From: DATBDM01 sp034664425 | Lineage (GTDB): Bacteria; Actinomycetota; Thermoleophilia; Solirubrobacterales; Solirubrobacteraceae | DNA length: 44,561 bases | Assembly: GCA_034664425.1 (NCBI GenBank) | Contig: JAXDHR010000062.1 | Coordinates: forward strand, 1-44,561 | Reading direction: 5' to 3' | In this document: one piece after another, positions 16,804 through 24,527 of the stretch | How positions within the stretch are numbered: the stretch's first letter is position 1 | How the letters are laid out: every line of letters starts with the position of its first letter | The notes under the pieces: generated by a model | Told to the model about the DNA's origin: nothing | What the model saw: the letters and a program-made list of their open reading frames with translations, nothing else | The model's database searches: none | Made by a program: the position numbers and the translations under genes

Positions 16804-16811
16804 GGCAGGCG

Positions 16812-17915
16812 GTGCGCGCGCTCGGGTTGCTGCAGGGCCTCGCCGGAGGCGTGGCGCTCGCGCGGCTGGCGCGAGGCCGCGTGCGCCACGCGCCGCTGGT
16901 CGCCACGGAGCCGGCCCCGTGCGCGACCGTCTCCGTCGTGATCCCCGCCCGCGACGAGGCGGACCGCCTCGGCCCGTGCCTCGACGCCCTGCGCGGCGAG
17001 CGCGACGTCTTCGAGCTGATCGTCGTCGACGACGGCTCGTCGGACGCCACGGCAGCGATCGCGCGGGCGCGCGGTGCGCGCGTCCTCGACGGCGCGCCGC
17101 TGCCGACGGGCTGGGTGGGCAAGCCCTGGGCGCTGCAGCAGGGCCTGGAGGCGGCGAGCGGCGACGTCGTCGTGTCGCTCGACGCAGACACGCGCGTGCG
17201 CGCGGGCCTGGTGCGTGCGCTCGCGGCGGCGCTGGGCGACGCCGACCTCGTCACCGCGGGCTGCCGCTTCGCCTGCGACACGGCGGGGGAGCGCTGGTTG
17301 CATCCCGCCTTCCTGGCCACGCTCGTCTACCGCTTCGGGCCCGCCGACGCGGCTGGGCGCCCACCGCGGCCGGCGCGGCTGCTGGCCAACGGGCAGTGCA
17401 CGGCGGTACGGCGCACGGCGCTGCTCCAGGCCGGCGGGTATACGCTCGCCGCCGGCCACATGACCGACGATGCCGCGCTCGCGCGCGGCCTCGCCGCTCG
17501 CGGATGGCGCGTGGCGTTCCGCGATGGCGGCGACCTGATCACCGTCGACATGCACGAATCCGCGCGCGAGGTGTGGCGAGAGTGGGGGCGTTCGATCGCC
17601 TTGCCGGACGTCACGTCGGCGCGCTGGCAGACGGCCGATGTCGCGCTCTGCTGGCTCGTGCTCGCGCTTCCTCCGCTGCGGCTGCTCGCGGGCCGTGCGC
17701 GGATCGTCGACCGCGCGCTGCTCGCCGTCCGGTGGTCGCTGCTGCTCGGCCTGCGCCGGACCTACGCCCGACGTGGGGCGGCGTTCTGGCTCTCCCCGCT
17801 GGCGGACCCCCTCGCGGTGCTGCGGCTCACGGCGTCTGCGCTGCGCCCGCCGCGGCGCTGGCGGGGCCGGGAGTACGGCGGCGCAGCAGGAACAGGGTCC
17901 CGATCAGGGTCATGA
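16812..17915 (+). CDS. GT2 family glycosyltransferase, probably a carotenoid glycosyltransferase (CrtQ-like)
   Basis: 367 residues from GTG 16812 (or 392 from ATG 16737). A short N-terminal hydrophobic segment is followed by a GT-A domain: SVVIPARDEADRLG, VVDDGSSDATAA, PTGWVGKPWAL, the DxD-like SLDADTR, and the acceptor-loop acidic pair MTDDAALARGL. A C-terminal part has two or three membrane helices. This architecture matches membrane GT2 enzymes such as staphylococcal CrtQ, which glycosylate a carotenoid acid or hydroxyl. Position next to a crtA-like gene and the crt operon supports that role; the sugar and acceptor are not determinable. The 3' end overlaps the converging plsY-like gene by 89 nt. 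Confidence 0.82.
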   Translation: MRALGLLQGLAGGVALARLARGRVRHAPLVATEPAPCATVSVVIPARDEADRLGPCLDALRGERDVFELIVVDDGSSDATAAIARARGARVLDGAPLPTGWVGKPWALQQGLEAASGDVVVSLDADTRVRAGLVRALAAALGDADLVTAGCRFACDTAGERWLHPAFLATLVYRFGPADAAGRPPRPARLLANGQCTAVRRTALLQAGGYTLAAGHMTDDAALARGLAARGWRVAFRDGGDLITVDMHESAREVWREWGRSIALPDVTSARWQTADVALCWLVLALPPLRLLAGRARIVDRALLAVRWSLLLGLRRTYARRGAAFWLSPLADPLAVLRLTASALRPPRRWRGREYGGAAGTGSRSGS

Positions 17916-18408
17916 GGATCCCGGTGGCGATCAGATGGCGGACCGGATCGAGCGCGAGCTGGACGAGCGGGAAGCCGAAGACGCCGACGCGAGCGCCGTA
18001 GCGGAAGGCGCTCGCCGCGCTGACCGCGAGGCAGGCGGCCAGGGCGATGACGGCGGCGACCGGCGCGAGCGCGAACATGCCGCCGGCGAAGGTCATCACC
18101 GACTTGCCGCCGCGGAAGCGATCGAAGACGGGCAGCGCATGACCGACCATGGCGGCGGCGACGCCGGCCCAGCCGACCGACCACGAGCCGAGCGCGAGCC
18201 CGGCGAGGCCGGCGAGCAGGCCTTTGAGCCCGTCGCCCGCGAAGACCGGCCACGCCCGCCGCGCGCCGAGCTGCCCGAGCGCGTTCCACGCGCCCGGGTT
18301 CCCGTCCCCCGTCGCATGGAGGTCGACGCCGTGACCGCGCGCGACGAGCACGGCAACGGGCACCGAGCCGAGCAGATAGCCGATGATGACCGCTCCCGCG
18401 TACACCAC
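17827..18408 (-). CDS. PlsY-family acyltransferase (glycerol-3-phosphate acyltransferase-like)
   Basis: 193 residues with about five membrane helices. PlsY signatures are present but altered: GYLLGSVP, GDGNPGAWN (canonical SGNxGxTN), DGLKG (canonical DxxKG) and GHALPVFDRFRGGKSVMT (canonical GHxxP...GGKGVAT). PlsY transfers an acyl group from acyl-phosphate to glycerol-3-phosphate in phospholipid synthesis. This copy may be the housekeeping enzyme or a paralogue acting on another hydroxyl; its setting between a glycosyltransferase and crtA suggests the latter. GTG 18408 is 2 nt from the divergent crtA-like start; a GGAGG lies about 12 nt upstream, inside the crtA-like coding region. It converges on and overlaps the glycosyltransferase gene. 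Confidence 0.82.
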   Translation of the reverse strand: MVYAGAVIIGYLLGSVPVAVLVARGHGVDLHATGDGNPGAWNALGQLGARRAWPVFAGDGLKGLLAGLAGLALGSWSVGWAGVAAAMVGHALPVFDRFRGGKSVMTFAGGMFALAPVAAVIALAACLAVSAASAFRYGARVGVFGFPLVQLALDPVRHLIATGILMTLIGTLFLLRRRTPGPASAAAGAAQTP

Positions 18409-18410
18409 TC

Positions 18411-19109
18411 GTGACCGTCGCCTCCTTCCATCTCACCCGCTACCGCCGCGGCGCCGCGACCCGCGAGGCAGTGTCGCGCATCGGCCTCGACCGTCCCCTG
18501 CTCGCGCGCACGCCGGGCCTGCGCTTCTGGCGGCTCCTGGGCACGGGACGCGGGCGCACGATGACGCTCTCCGCGGACCTGCGCCGCTGGGCGCTGTTCG
18601 CCGTCTGGGACGACGGCGAGGCGCTCGACGCGTTCCTGGCGCGTTCGGACGTCGCGGCGCGCTGGCGGTCGCTCGGCGAGGAGTCCTACGGCGTGCGGCT
18701 CGCGCCCGTGCGGGCGCACGGGCAGTGGGGCGGGGCCGATCCGCTCGCCGGTGCGTCCGGTGCCGACGACGGCGGACCGGTGGCCATCCTGACGCGCGCC
18801 GCGGTTCGGCCGACGCGGCTCGTGCCCTTCTATCGCGCGATCGCTTCGCCGGCCGGGGACCTGCTCGAGCAGCCCGGGCTGTTGGCGTCCGTCGGCGCGG
18901 GGGAGTGGCCGCTGGCACGCCAGGCGACCTTCTCGATGTGGAGCTCGCTGGAGGCGGCGCGCGCGTTCGCCTACGGCCGCGACGCCCACCGCGCCGTCGT
19001 CCGGCGCACCCGCGAGGAGCGCTGGTACTCCGAGGAGCTGTTCGCGCGCTTCCGTCCGTACGGCGCGGCCGGAACCTGGGACGGCCGCGACCCGCTGGCC
19101 ACCATCTAG
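18411..19109 (+). CDS. CrtA-like spheroidene monooxygenase family protein
   Basis: 232 residues. The N-terminus VASFHLTRYRRG, the motif TPGLRFWRLLGTGRGRT and the block ALFAVWDD fit the CrtA family (acyclic carotenoid 2-ketolase/hydroxylase, haem-dependent in characterised members). The second half has GPVAILTRAAVRPTR and FSMWSSLEAARAFAYG, also typical of the family. CrtA adds a keto group at C-2 of acyclic xanthophylls, acting on products of hydratase and 3,4-desaturase steps, for which candidates lie next door. It ends in the CTAG shared with the converging desaturase gene. The GTG start abuts the divergent plsY-like start. Confidence 0.8.
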   Translation: MTVASFHLTRYRRGAATREAVSRIGLDRPLLARTPGLRFWRLLGTGRGRTMTLSADLRRWALFAVWDDGEALDAFLARSDVAARWRSLGEESYGVRLAPVRAHGQWGGADPLAGASGADDGGPVAILTRAAVRPTRLVPFYRAIASPAGDLLEQPGLLASVGAGEWPLARQATFSMWSSLEAARAFAYGRDAHRAVVRRTREERWYSEELFARFRPYGAAGTWDGRDPLATI

Positions 19110-20542
19110 CCGCGGCCGATCTCACGCGCGACCGTCGCGGCGCCCAGCGCCACGAGCGGCAGCCCGCCGCCGGGGTGTGCGGTCCCGCCGACGCGCCACA
19201 GCCCGCGGACGCCGCGCACGCGCTGCCCGGGCCGTCGCAGGGTCCCCAGGCGCCCGTGCGGCGCGACGCCGTAGATCGCGCCGCCGGCCGCGCCCGTCTC
19301 GTGCTCCAGCTCGGCGGGGCCGCGCCGGACGACCGCCTCGATGCGGGCCCCGAGGTCGAGCCGCGCGAGCAGGGCCGCCTGCGCGGCGTCCCAATCCGCC
19401 GCGGCGCCGACCGAGGGCGCGTTGACGAGCACGAACAGGCTCTCGCGATCGGCCGGGGCATCGCCGGCATCCGTGACCCACGGCGCGCTGACATAGACGG
19501 TCGGGTCGCGCACGGGGCGGCGGCGGACGAAAACGTCGTCGAACTCGGCGTCGTAGTCCGCGGGGAAGGTGATCTCGTGATGCGCCCGCCCGAGGTCGCG
19601 CCCGCGCAGCCCGAGCATCAGCGCGAGCCCCGACAGCGACGGCTCGGGCCCGTTGCGCGGACCACGCCGAACATAAAGGGGCCTGGCCCCTTTAGTGAGC
19701 GGCGTGGGGTCCATGTCGGCGACGATCGCATCGGCCGCGAGGGCGCCCGCCGCCGTCGTGATGCCGCGGACGCGGCCCCCGCGGACGAGCACCCGCTCGA
19801 CCGGGGTGTTCAGGCGCAGCTCGCCGCCGAGGGCGTCGAGGCGGCGGGCGAGCGCCTGCACGAGCTCGTACATCCCGCCGCGCGGCTGCCAGGCGCCGAA
19901 GGCGTGCTCGACCCAGCCGGCGACGGCGAGCGCCGCAGGCGCCCGCCGCGGGTCGGCGCCCGCGTAGGTGGCGAAGCGCTCGATGATCATGCGCAGCCGT
20001 GGGTCGCGGACGGTCGCGCGAGCGAGCCCGCGCAGTGTCGACCACGGCCGCACCCGCAGGAGATCGCGCGGGTCCGGCGCCGGCGCGCCCGCGACCGGCC
20101 GGCGTGGAGGCCAGGGCGGGGGACCGGTGAGGAACGGCACCGACGCGCGCCACATGCTCGCGCCCACACCGAGGAAGCGCGTCCAGTCCGCTCCCGCGCC
20201 CGGTGACCAGGCTTCGAGCGCCGCGAACGCCGTCGGCAGGTCGGCGGACAGGTCGACGCGCGAGCCGTCGGCGAAGCGGTAGCGGGTGACCGGCTCGACG
20301 CGCAGCAGCTCGAGCTCGTCCTCGAGCGACCCGCCGGTCGCAGCGAACAGGTCCCGGAAGACGCCGGGCAGCGTCAGCAGCGACGGCCCCGAATCCCACG
20401 TGTACGCACCCGACTGGACGCGACCGCACTTGCCGCCCGGCGCGGCGCCCATCTCGAGCACGGTGACGCGGTGGCCGGCATGCGCGAGCCGGATCCCCGC
20501 CGCGAGCCCGCCGACGCCGGCACCGACGACTGCGACCCTCAT
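19106..20542 (-). CDS. CrtI/CrtD-type carotenoid desaturase, second copy
   Basis: 478 residues. FAD-binding N-terminus MRVAVVGAGVGGLAAGIRLA with ...GGKCGRV and WDSGPSLLTLP, and a C-terminal family signature VGGTAHPGGGLPLVALGA, all typical of phytoene-desaturase-related oxidoreductases. A dedicated CrtI lies in the same operon, and the partners are CruF and a CrtA-like enzyme, so a CrtD-like 3,4-desaturase role is likely (inference). ATG 20542 overlaps the cruF stop as ATGA. The segment encoding DPTPLTKGARPLYVRRG, between the DP motif and SLSG, is built from a palindromic DNA element (19662-19707) and is less GC-rich than its surroundings. Confidence 0.85.
   Translation of the reverse strand: MRVAVVGAGVGGLAAGIRLAHAGHRVTVLEMGAAPGGKCGRVQSGAYTWDSGPSLLTLPGVFRDLFAATGGSLEDELELLRVEPVTRYRFADGSRVDLSADLPTAFAALEAWSPGAGADWTRFLGVGASMWRASVPFLTGPPPWPPRRPVAGAPAPDPRDLLRVRPWSTLRGLARATVRDPRLRMIIERFATYAGADPRRAPAALAVAGWVEHAFGAWQPRGGMYELVQALARRLDALGGELRLNTPVERVLVRGGRVRGITTAAGALAADAIVADMDPTPLTKGARPLYVRRGPRNGPEPSLSGLALMLGLRGRDLGRAHHEITFPADYDAEFDDVFVRRRPVRDPTVYVSAPWVTDAGDAPADRESLFVLVNAPSVGAAADWDAAQAALLARLDLGARIEAVVRRGPAELEHETGAAGGAIYGVAPHGRLGTLRRPGQRVRGVRGLWRVGGTAHPGGGLPLVALGAATVAREIGRG
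19662..19707. repeat. 46-bp double palindrome inserted in frame in the crtD-like gene
   Basis: Inner arms TAAAGGGGCC (19674-19683) and GGCCCCTTTA (19685-19694) are separated by one base. Outer arms CCACGCCG (19662-19669) and CGGCGTGG (19700-19707) enclose them, and pairing can extend to GGACC/GGTCC with a small bulge. The AT-containing core stands out in this GC-rich gene. It resembles mobile REP-type palindromes. The reading frame continues through it. Confidence 0.75.
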
Positions 20543-21267
20543 CGCCGCAGCCGGTGAGCGATCGCGGGCAGGGCGAAGGTGCCCATCGCGGCCGATCCCG
20601 CGGCGGCGGTCACCGGCCGCCGCCACAGCACCGCGTTCGCGAACGACTCGCCGATCCACGTCCAGACGTAGAAGGCGAGCGCCCCGTCGCCGTCGCCATG
20701 CGCGTTTGCGTCGTCGCCGTCGAGCGCGGTCCACAGCCAGAACACGCCGAGCCCGATCGCGAACCAGCCCGCGAAGTTCGAGGCGGGGATCCCCTCGTAG
20801 CGGCCCCCGGCCGGCCAGCTCCAGTAGCCCTCGCGGGCCATCCGCGGGTCCAGGAACACGTCCCACGCGGTGAGCGCGCCGGCGGCGAGCGGTACGCGCG
20901 CCGACCGGCGGCGCGTCAGCTGACCCGCGACGACCCATGCCGGCCGTGCCATCAGCGCCCACGCCGCGCCGGCGAGCAGCGGGACCCCGCGGACGCGCGC
21001 TCCCAGCTTGTCGCTGTAGGAATAGTGGCCGAACGGGCGTCCGGTGGCGACGCCGACGAGCTCAGCGCCGAAGCCGAGCGCGCCGGCGGCGGCCACGGGC
21101 AGGGCACCGCGCCGCAGCCCGCGCGTCTCGACCGCCTCGACGGCCGAGGTGGCGAGCATCAGCGCCACCAGCCCGCGGGTCACCGCAGGCGACCGGGCGC
21201 GCTCGAAGCGCCCGTAGGCGATCTGGGACACGGCGAGCGCCCCGAGCATCGATCGCGACCGCCGCAT
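20539..21267 (-). CDS. cruF: CruF-family carotenoid hydratase (carotenoid biosynthesis protein)
   Basis: 242 residues, a multi-pass membrane protein with about seven helices. Conserved family features: GRPFGHYSYSDKLG, RGVPLLAGAAWALMARPAW, the acidic block TAWDVFLDPRMAREGYWSW and YEGIPASNFAGWF. CruF proteins hydrate the 1,2 double bond of acyclic carotenoids such as lycopene derivatives (1-hydroxylation), a step known from Deinococcus, cyanobacterial myxol and haloarchaeal bacterioruberin pathways. ATG 21267 follows the upstream stop by 2 nt, and the gene's TGA overlaps the next ATG, so it sits in a translationally coupled operon. An N-terminally longer frame exists but overlaps the upstream gene and carries no family similarity. 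Confidence 0.85.
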   Translation of the reverse strand: MRRSRSMLGALAVSQIAYGRFERARSPAVTRGLVALMLATSAVEAVETRGLRRGALPVAAAGALGFGAELVGVATGRPFGHYSYSDKLGARVRGVPLLAGAAWALMARPAWVVAGQLTRRRSARVPLAAGALTAWDVFLDPRMAREGYWSWPAGGRYEGIPASNFAGWFAIGLGVFWLWTALDGDDANAHGDGDGALAFYVWTWIGESFANAVLWRRPVTAAAGSAAMGTFALPAIAHRLRR

Positions 21268-21269
21268 CG

Positions 21270-22217
21270 CTATTCGTAGACCACGACGTCCGGCGGCGGC
21301 TTGAGCCGCAGCACCTGGCGCGGTGTCATCAGCCCGACGTCCTCCTTGTAGAAGAGCTTGAAGCCCTGCTCGAAGCCGGGGGCCTGGCGGGTGAAGCGCT
21401 TGTACTTGGAGACCTTCACCGGGCGCGTGCCGAAGCCGTCGGCGTTGAGCACGATCGCCTCGCCGGCACGTGCCTTGAGCGCGGTCTCGTCGACCATGTC
21501 GTCGGTGAACTGGTGGACGATCACGAGCTTCTGCGGGAGCCGGTCGCGGGCGATCAGCTGTGAGAGCCAGGCCGTCGTCGCGTTGAGTTCGCGCGAGTCG
21601 ACGCGCCCGATGACCTGACCCGGTATCTGCGCGTCGGTGACGCGCCACTCCGGATCCAGGGCGAGCCCGACGTCGGGCTTGCGCAGCCACTTGCGCAGCC
21701 GCGTCGTCTCCGTGAAGAAGTCCGAGCGGCCGGGCTGGATGTCCAACACGAGCAGGGCCTTCGCGCGGCGCGCGGCCTTCAGGTAGCGGCGGATGACCGA
21801 GTCGGGCTGGCGCAGGTCGTAGCGGCCGCCGTCGCCCGGGTCGTGGGCCGCCACGACCGCGATCAGCTCGAGCACCGGCATGACGGGGCGCCCGCCGGCG
21901 GCGTAGGGCTTCGCCTGCTTCTCGAGCCGCGCCACCGCCTGGTCCGGGCGGCCGATGCCCAGCGCGCCCAGCTCGACGTCCTGCGGGGCGCCGTAGTAGG
22001 CGACGATGCGGTAGCGCGGAAGGATCTCGCGGCCCCCGCGCGGCAGCTGCGGCAGGGGCGGCGGCGGCGCGCCGCCGTCGCGCGCGGCCTGGTCACCGCC
22101 GGAAGGACTGCCGCGGGTCAGCACGACGAGGGCCGCCACGACGACGACGACCGCAACGAGCAGCGCGGTGAGGGCGACGAGCCGCCGGCGCCGGTAGACC
22201 TCCACGGGCTCGGCCAC
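21270..22217 (-). CDS. Unknown membrane-anchored extracytoplasmic protein inside the crt operon
   Basis: 315 residues from GTG 22217, which has GGAGG 4 nt upstream. After a short basic N-terminus comes one membrane helix (about 13-34), then a Pro/Gly-rich linker and a domain of about 260 residues outside the cell. The domain begins YRIVAYYGAPQDVELGALG and contains alternating hydrophobic strands such as VMPVLELIAVVA, ALLVLDIQPG, VGLALDPEWRV and KLVIVHQFTDDMV. That pattern suggests a TIM-barrel fold. Acidic residues at strand ends (LELI, LDIQ, LDPEW) could form an active site, as in glycoside hydrolases. I do not know a characterised member. It lies 37 nt after crtB and 2 nt before cruF. Confidence 0.75.
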   Translation of the reverse strand: MAEPVEVYRRRRLVALTALLVAVVVVVAALVVLTRGSPSGGDQAARDGGAPPPPLPQLPRGGREILPRYRIVAYYGAPQDVELGALGIGRPDQAVARLEKQAKPYAAGGRPVMPVLELIAVVAAHDPGDGGRYDLRQPDSVIRRYLKAARRAKALLVLDIQPGRSDFFTETTRLRKWLRKPDVGLALDPEWRVTDAQIPGQVIGRVDSRELNATTAWLSQLIARDRLPQKLVIVHQFTDDMVDETALKARAGEAIVLNADGFGTRPVKVSKYKRFTRQAPGFEQGFKLFYKEDVGLMTPRQVLRLKPPPDVVVYE

Positions 22218-22254
22218 GGCACCTCCGTACCCGCGCGCCGTCTGACTGATGCCG

Positions 22255-23076
22255 TCATCGCCCGCGCAGCGCCGCGCGAGCGGCGACTCCCAGGCGGCGG
22301 CCGGACGGCACGACCGCTCGCCCCGGTTCGGCGCCGAGTCCGTCGCGCTCGAGCTGACGGAGGATCTCGCGGTACATGCCGGCGGCGGCCGCGATCGCCG
22401 GGCGGCCTGCGCGCAGCTGACCGATCCCTGCGAGCCCCCGGTCGTAGAGCGCGTCGGCACGTGCGATCTGCTCGCGCATGAGCGTTGCTCGCCGTCCGGG
22501 CAGCGGGCTGCCGTGGCGCGCGATCGCCTCGTGCGCGATGTAGCTGCGCCCCGCCGCCCGGTCCTCGTCGATGTCGCGCAGGATGTTCGTCCGCTGCATC
22601 GCCATTCCGAGCGCGGCCGCCGCGGGCTCGGCGACGGACGCATCGCGCGTGCCGAGCACCGACGCCATCACCACGCCGACCGTGCCGGCGACGCGGTAGC
22701 AGTAGCGATCCACGTCCGCCTCGGTGGCGAGCGACGCGCCGGCGAGGTCATGCCGCATGCCCGCGCAGAAGTCGGCCAGCGGCGCGCGCGGCAGCGGCCG
22801 CCGGCGCTCGAGGGCGTGCAGCATCGCGACCTCGCCGGTCGCGGGCCCGGCCTGGTTGCGCGCCCAGGCCTCGACCGCGGCGACCCGTTCCTCCGCGTCC
22901 GGCGCGCCGTCGTCGACCAGGTCGTCGAGCGTGCGGAAGAGGAGGTAGAGCAGGTACACGTCGTCGCGCACCGAGCGCGGCAGCAGCCGGCAGGCGAGCG
23001 AGAACGTGCGCGCGACCCGGTGCGTGGTGCTGCGCGCCTCGCCGAGCAGCGGGAGCGGGAGTGTGGCGGCGCTCAT
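22255..23076 (-). CDS. crtB: Phytoene synthase
   Basis: 273 residues, typical length. It condenses two geranylgeranyl diphosphates to phytoene. Both Asp-rich motifs are present: RTLDDLVDDGAPDAEE (near 48-63) and MQRTNILRDIDEDRAAGR (near 158-175), along with the family pattern around YCYRVAGTVG. ATG 23076 overlaps the TGA of crtI (ATGA), indicating translational coupling. No geranylgeranyl diphosphate synthase gene is in the window, so the substrate must come from elsewhere. Confidence 0.93.
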   Translation of the reverse strand: MSAATLPLPLLGEARSTTHRVARTFSLACRLLPRSVRDDVYLLYLLFRTLDDLVDDGAPDAEERVAAVEAWARNQAGPATGEVAMLHALERRRPLPRAPLADFCAGMRHDLAGASLATEADVDRYCYRVAGTVGVVMASVLGTRDASVAEPAAAALGMAMQRTNILRDIDEDRAAGRSYIAHEAIARHGSPLPGRRATLMREQIARADALYDRGLAGIGQLRAGRPAIAAAAGMYREILRQLERDGLGAEPGRAVVPSGRRLGVAARAALRGR

Positions 23077-24527
23077 GCCGTCACCTGCGCGCGGGCGTCG
23101 GCGTGCACGAGCCGGGCCGTCACCTCGGCGCCGAGCAGCACGCCGGGGATGCCTGCGCCCGGATGGGTGCCGCCGCCGACGTGGTAGGCGCCACGGATCC
23201 CGCGGATCCGGTTGGGCGCGCGGAAGTAGGCCGACTGGTGCAGCGTCGGCTCGACGGCGAACGCGTTGCCGTCGACCGCGCCGAACTGCCGCGCGAAGTC
23301 CGGCGGCGCCATCCGGTGCTCGACGCGCACCGACCCGTCGAGCCCTTCGAGTCCGAACGTCGCCTCCAGGTCGGCGACGAGAGCGTCGCGCAGCGAAGCC
23401 TCCGCGCGCGACCAGTCGATGCCTGCACGCAGGTTGGGGACCGGCAGCAGGACCGCGAGCGAGTCACCGCCGGGCGGCGCCATCCCCGGCTCGCTGCGCG
23501 CCGGGGCATGCACGTAGGTCGAGAAGCTCCGCGGCATCCCGCGCCCGCGCGTGACGCTGCGGATGAAGTCGCGGTAGCCGTCGCCGACGAGCAGCGTGTG
23601 ATGCAGCAACTCGCCGAACACGCGGTCGGTGCCGAGGTAGAGCAGCAGGCACGACATCGTCGGCCGCAGCCGCCGGCGCGGTGGCGAGTGGCCGAGCAGG
23701 GCGTGGGTGCGCAGGACGTCGCCGTTGGAGACCACCGCGTCCGCCGCGACCTGGTCGCCGTCGGCGAGCGCCACGCCGGTGACGCGGCCGCCGCGATGCT
23801 CGATGCGGGCCACGCGGGCGTCGCAGCGCACGTCGAGCGGCCGCGCCATCGCCTCGACCAGCGAGTAGACGCCGCCGTCGGCGTACCAGCCGCCGTCGAG
23901 CACCTGCAGGTAGACGAGGCCGCCGTAGATCGCGGGCACCCGGAACGGGTCGCCGCCGATGAACAGCGAGTGGAACGAGAACGCCTCGCGCACGCGCTCG
24001 TCGCTGAAGTGGCGCGACACGAAGCCGTGCAGCGGGCGCAGCGCGCCCAGCCGCACCATCGCGGGAACCAGTCCGGCGAAGTCGCGCAGCGAGCCGAAGT
24101 CGCGGCGCCCTGCGGCGAGGATCCCCTCCTCGTAGATCGGGCGCAGCGCGTCGAGGAAGCCGGGTACGCGGCGCGCGTCGCGCTCGGAGAAGCGCGCGAC
24201 CTCGGCCTGCAGGCGCTCGGGCGAGTCGGTGAAGTCGAAGTGGCGCTCCTCGCCGGCCCAGCGGATCCGGTACATCGGATCGAGCCGGCGCAGCGTCACC
24301 TCGGAGTGCAGGTCGAGCCCGCCGGCGGCGAAGGCGTCCTCGAGCACCCAGGGCATCGTGATCAGCGACGGGCCGGTGTCCCACGTGTAGCCGCCGTCGC
24401 GGATCTGCGACGCACGGCCGCCCGGGGTCGCCCGCTGCTCGAGCACGACCACGTCGTGACCCTGGCCCTGCAGGCGCAGCGCGACCGCGAGGCCGCCAAG
24501 TCCGGCGCCGATCACGACGACCCTCAT
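23073..24527 (-). CDS. crtI: Phytoene desaturase
   Basis: 484 residues. The FAD-binding N-terminus is MRVVVIGAGLGGLAVALRLQ, followed by GGRASQIRDGGYTWDTGPSL (a CrtI hallmark) and the C-terminal signature VGGGTHPGAGIPGVLLGAE. The internal block SFHSLFIGGDPFRVPAIYG is also characteristic. The enzyme carries out the successive desaturations of phytoene towards lycopene using FAD. The start is ATG 24527, which overlaps the idi2 stop as ATGA; the frame's upstream extension lies inside idi2 and is not used. Overlaps at both ends place it in the idi2-crtI-crtB operon. Confidence 0.93.
   Translation of the reverse strand: MRVVVIGAGLGGLAVALRLQGQGHDVVVLEQRATPGGRASQIRDGGYTWDTGPSLITMPWVLEDAFAAGGLDLHSEVTLRRLDPMYRIRWAGEERHFDFTDSPERLQAEVARFSERDARRVPGFLDALRPIYEEGILAAGRRDFGSLRDFAGLVPAMVRLGALRPLHGFVSRHFSDERVREAFSFHSLFIGGDPFRVPAIYGGLVYLQVLDGGWYADGGVYSLVEAMARPLDVRCDARVARIEHRGGRVTGVALADGDQVAADAVVSNGDVLRTHALLGHSPPRRRLRPTMSCLLLYLGTDRVFGELLHHTLLVGDGYRDFIRSVTRGRGMPRSFSTYVHAPARSEPGMAPPGGDSLAVLLPVPNLRAGIDWSRAEASLRDALVADLEATFGLEGLDGSVRVEHRMAPPDFARQFGAVDGNAFAVEPTLHQSAYFRAPNRIRGIRGAYHVGGGTHPGAGIPGVLLGAEVTARLVHADARAQVTA

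Noticed and set aside
16083..16811. N-terminal extension of the glycosyltransferase frame upstream of GTG 16812
   Set aside because: It is antisense to the HDAC-like gene and shows no GT2 similarity. A -10 box and GTG 16812 give a complete GT domain.
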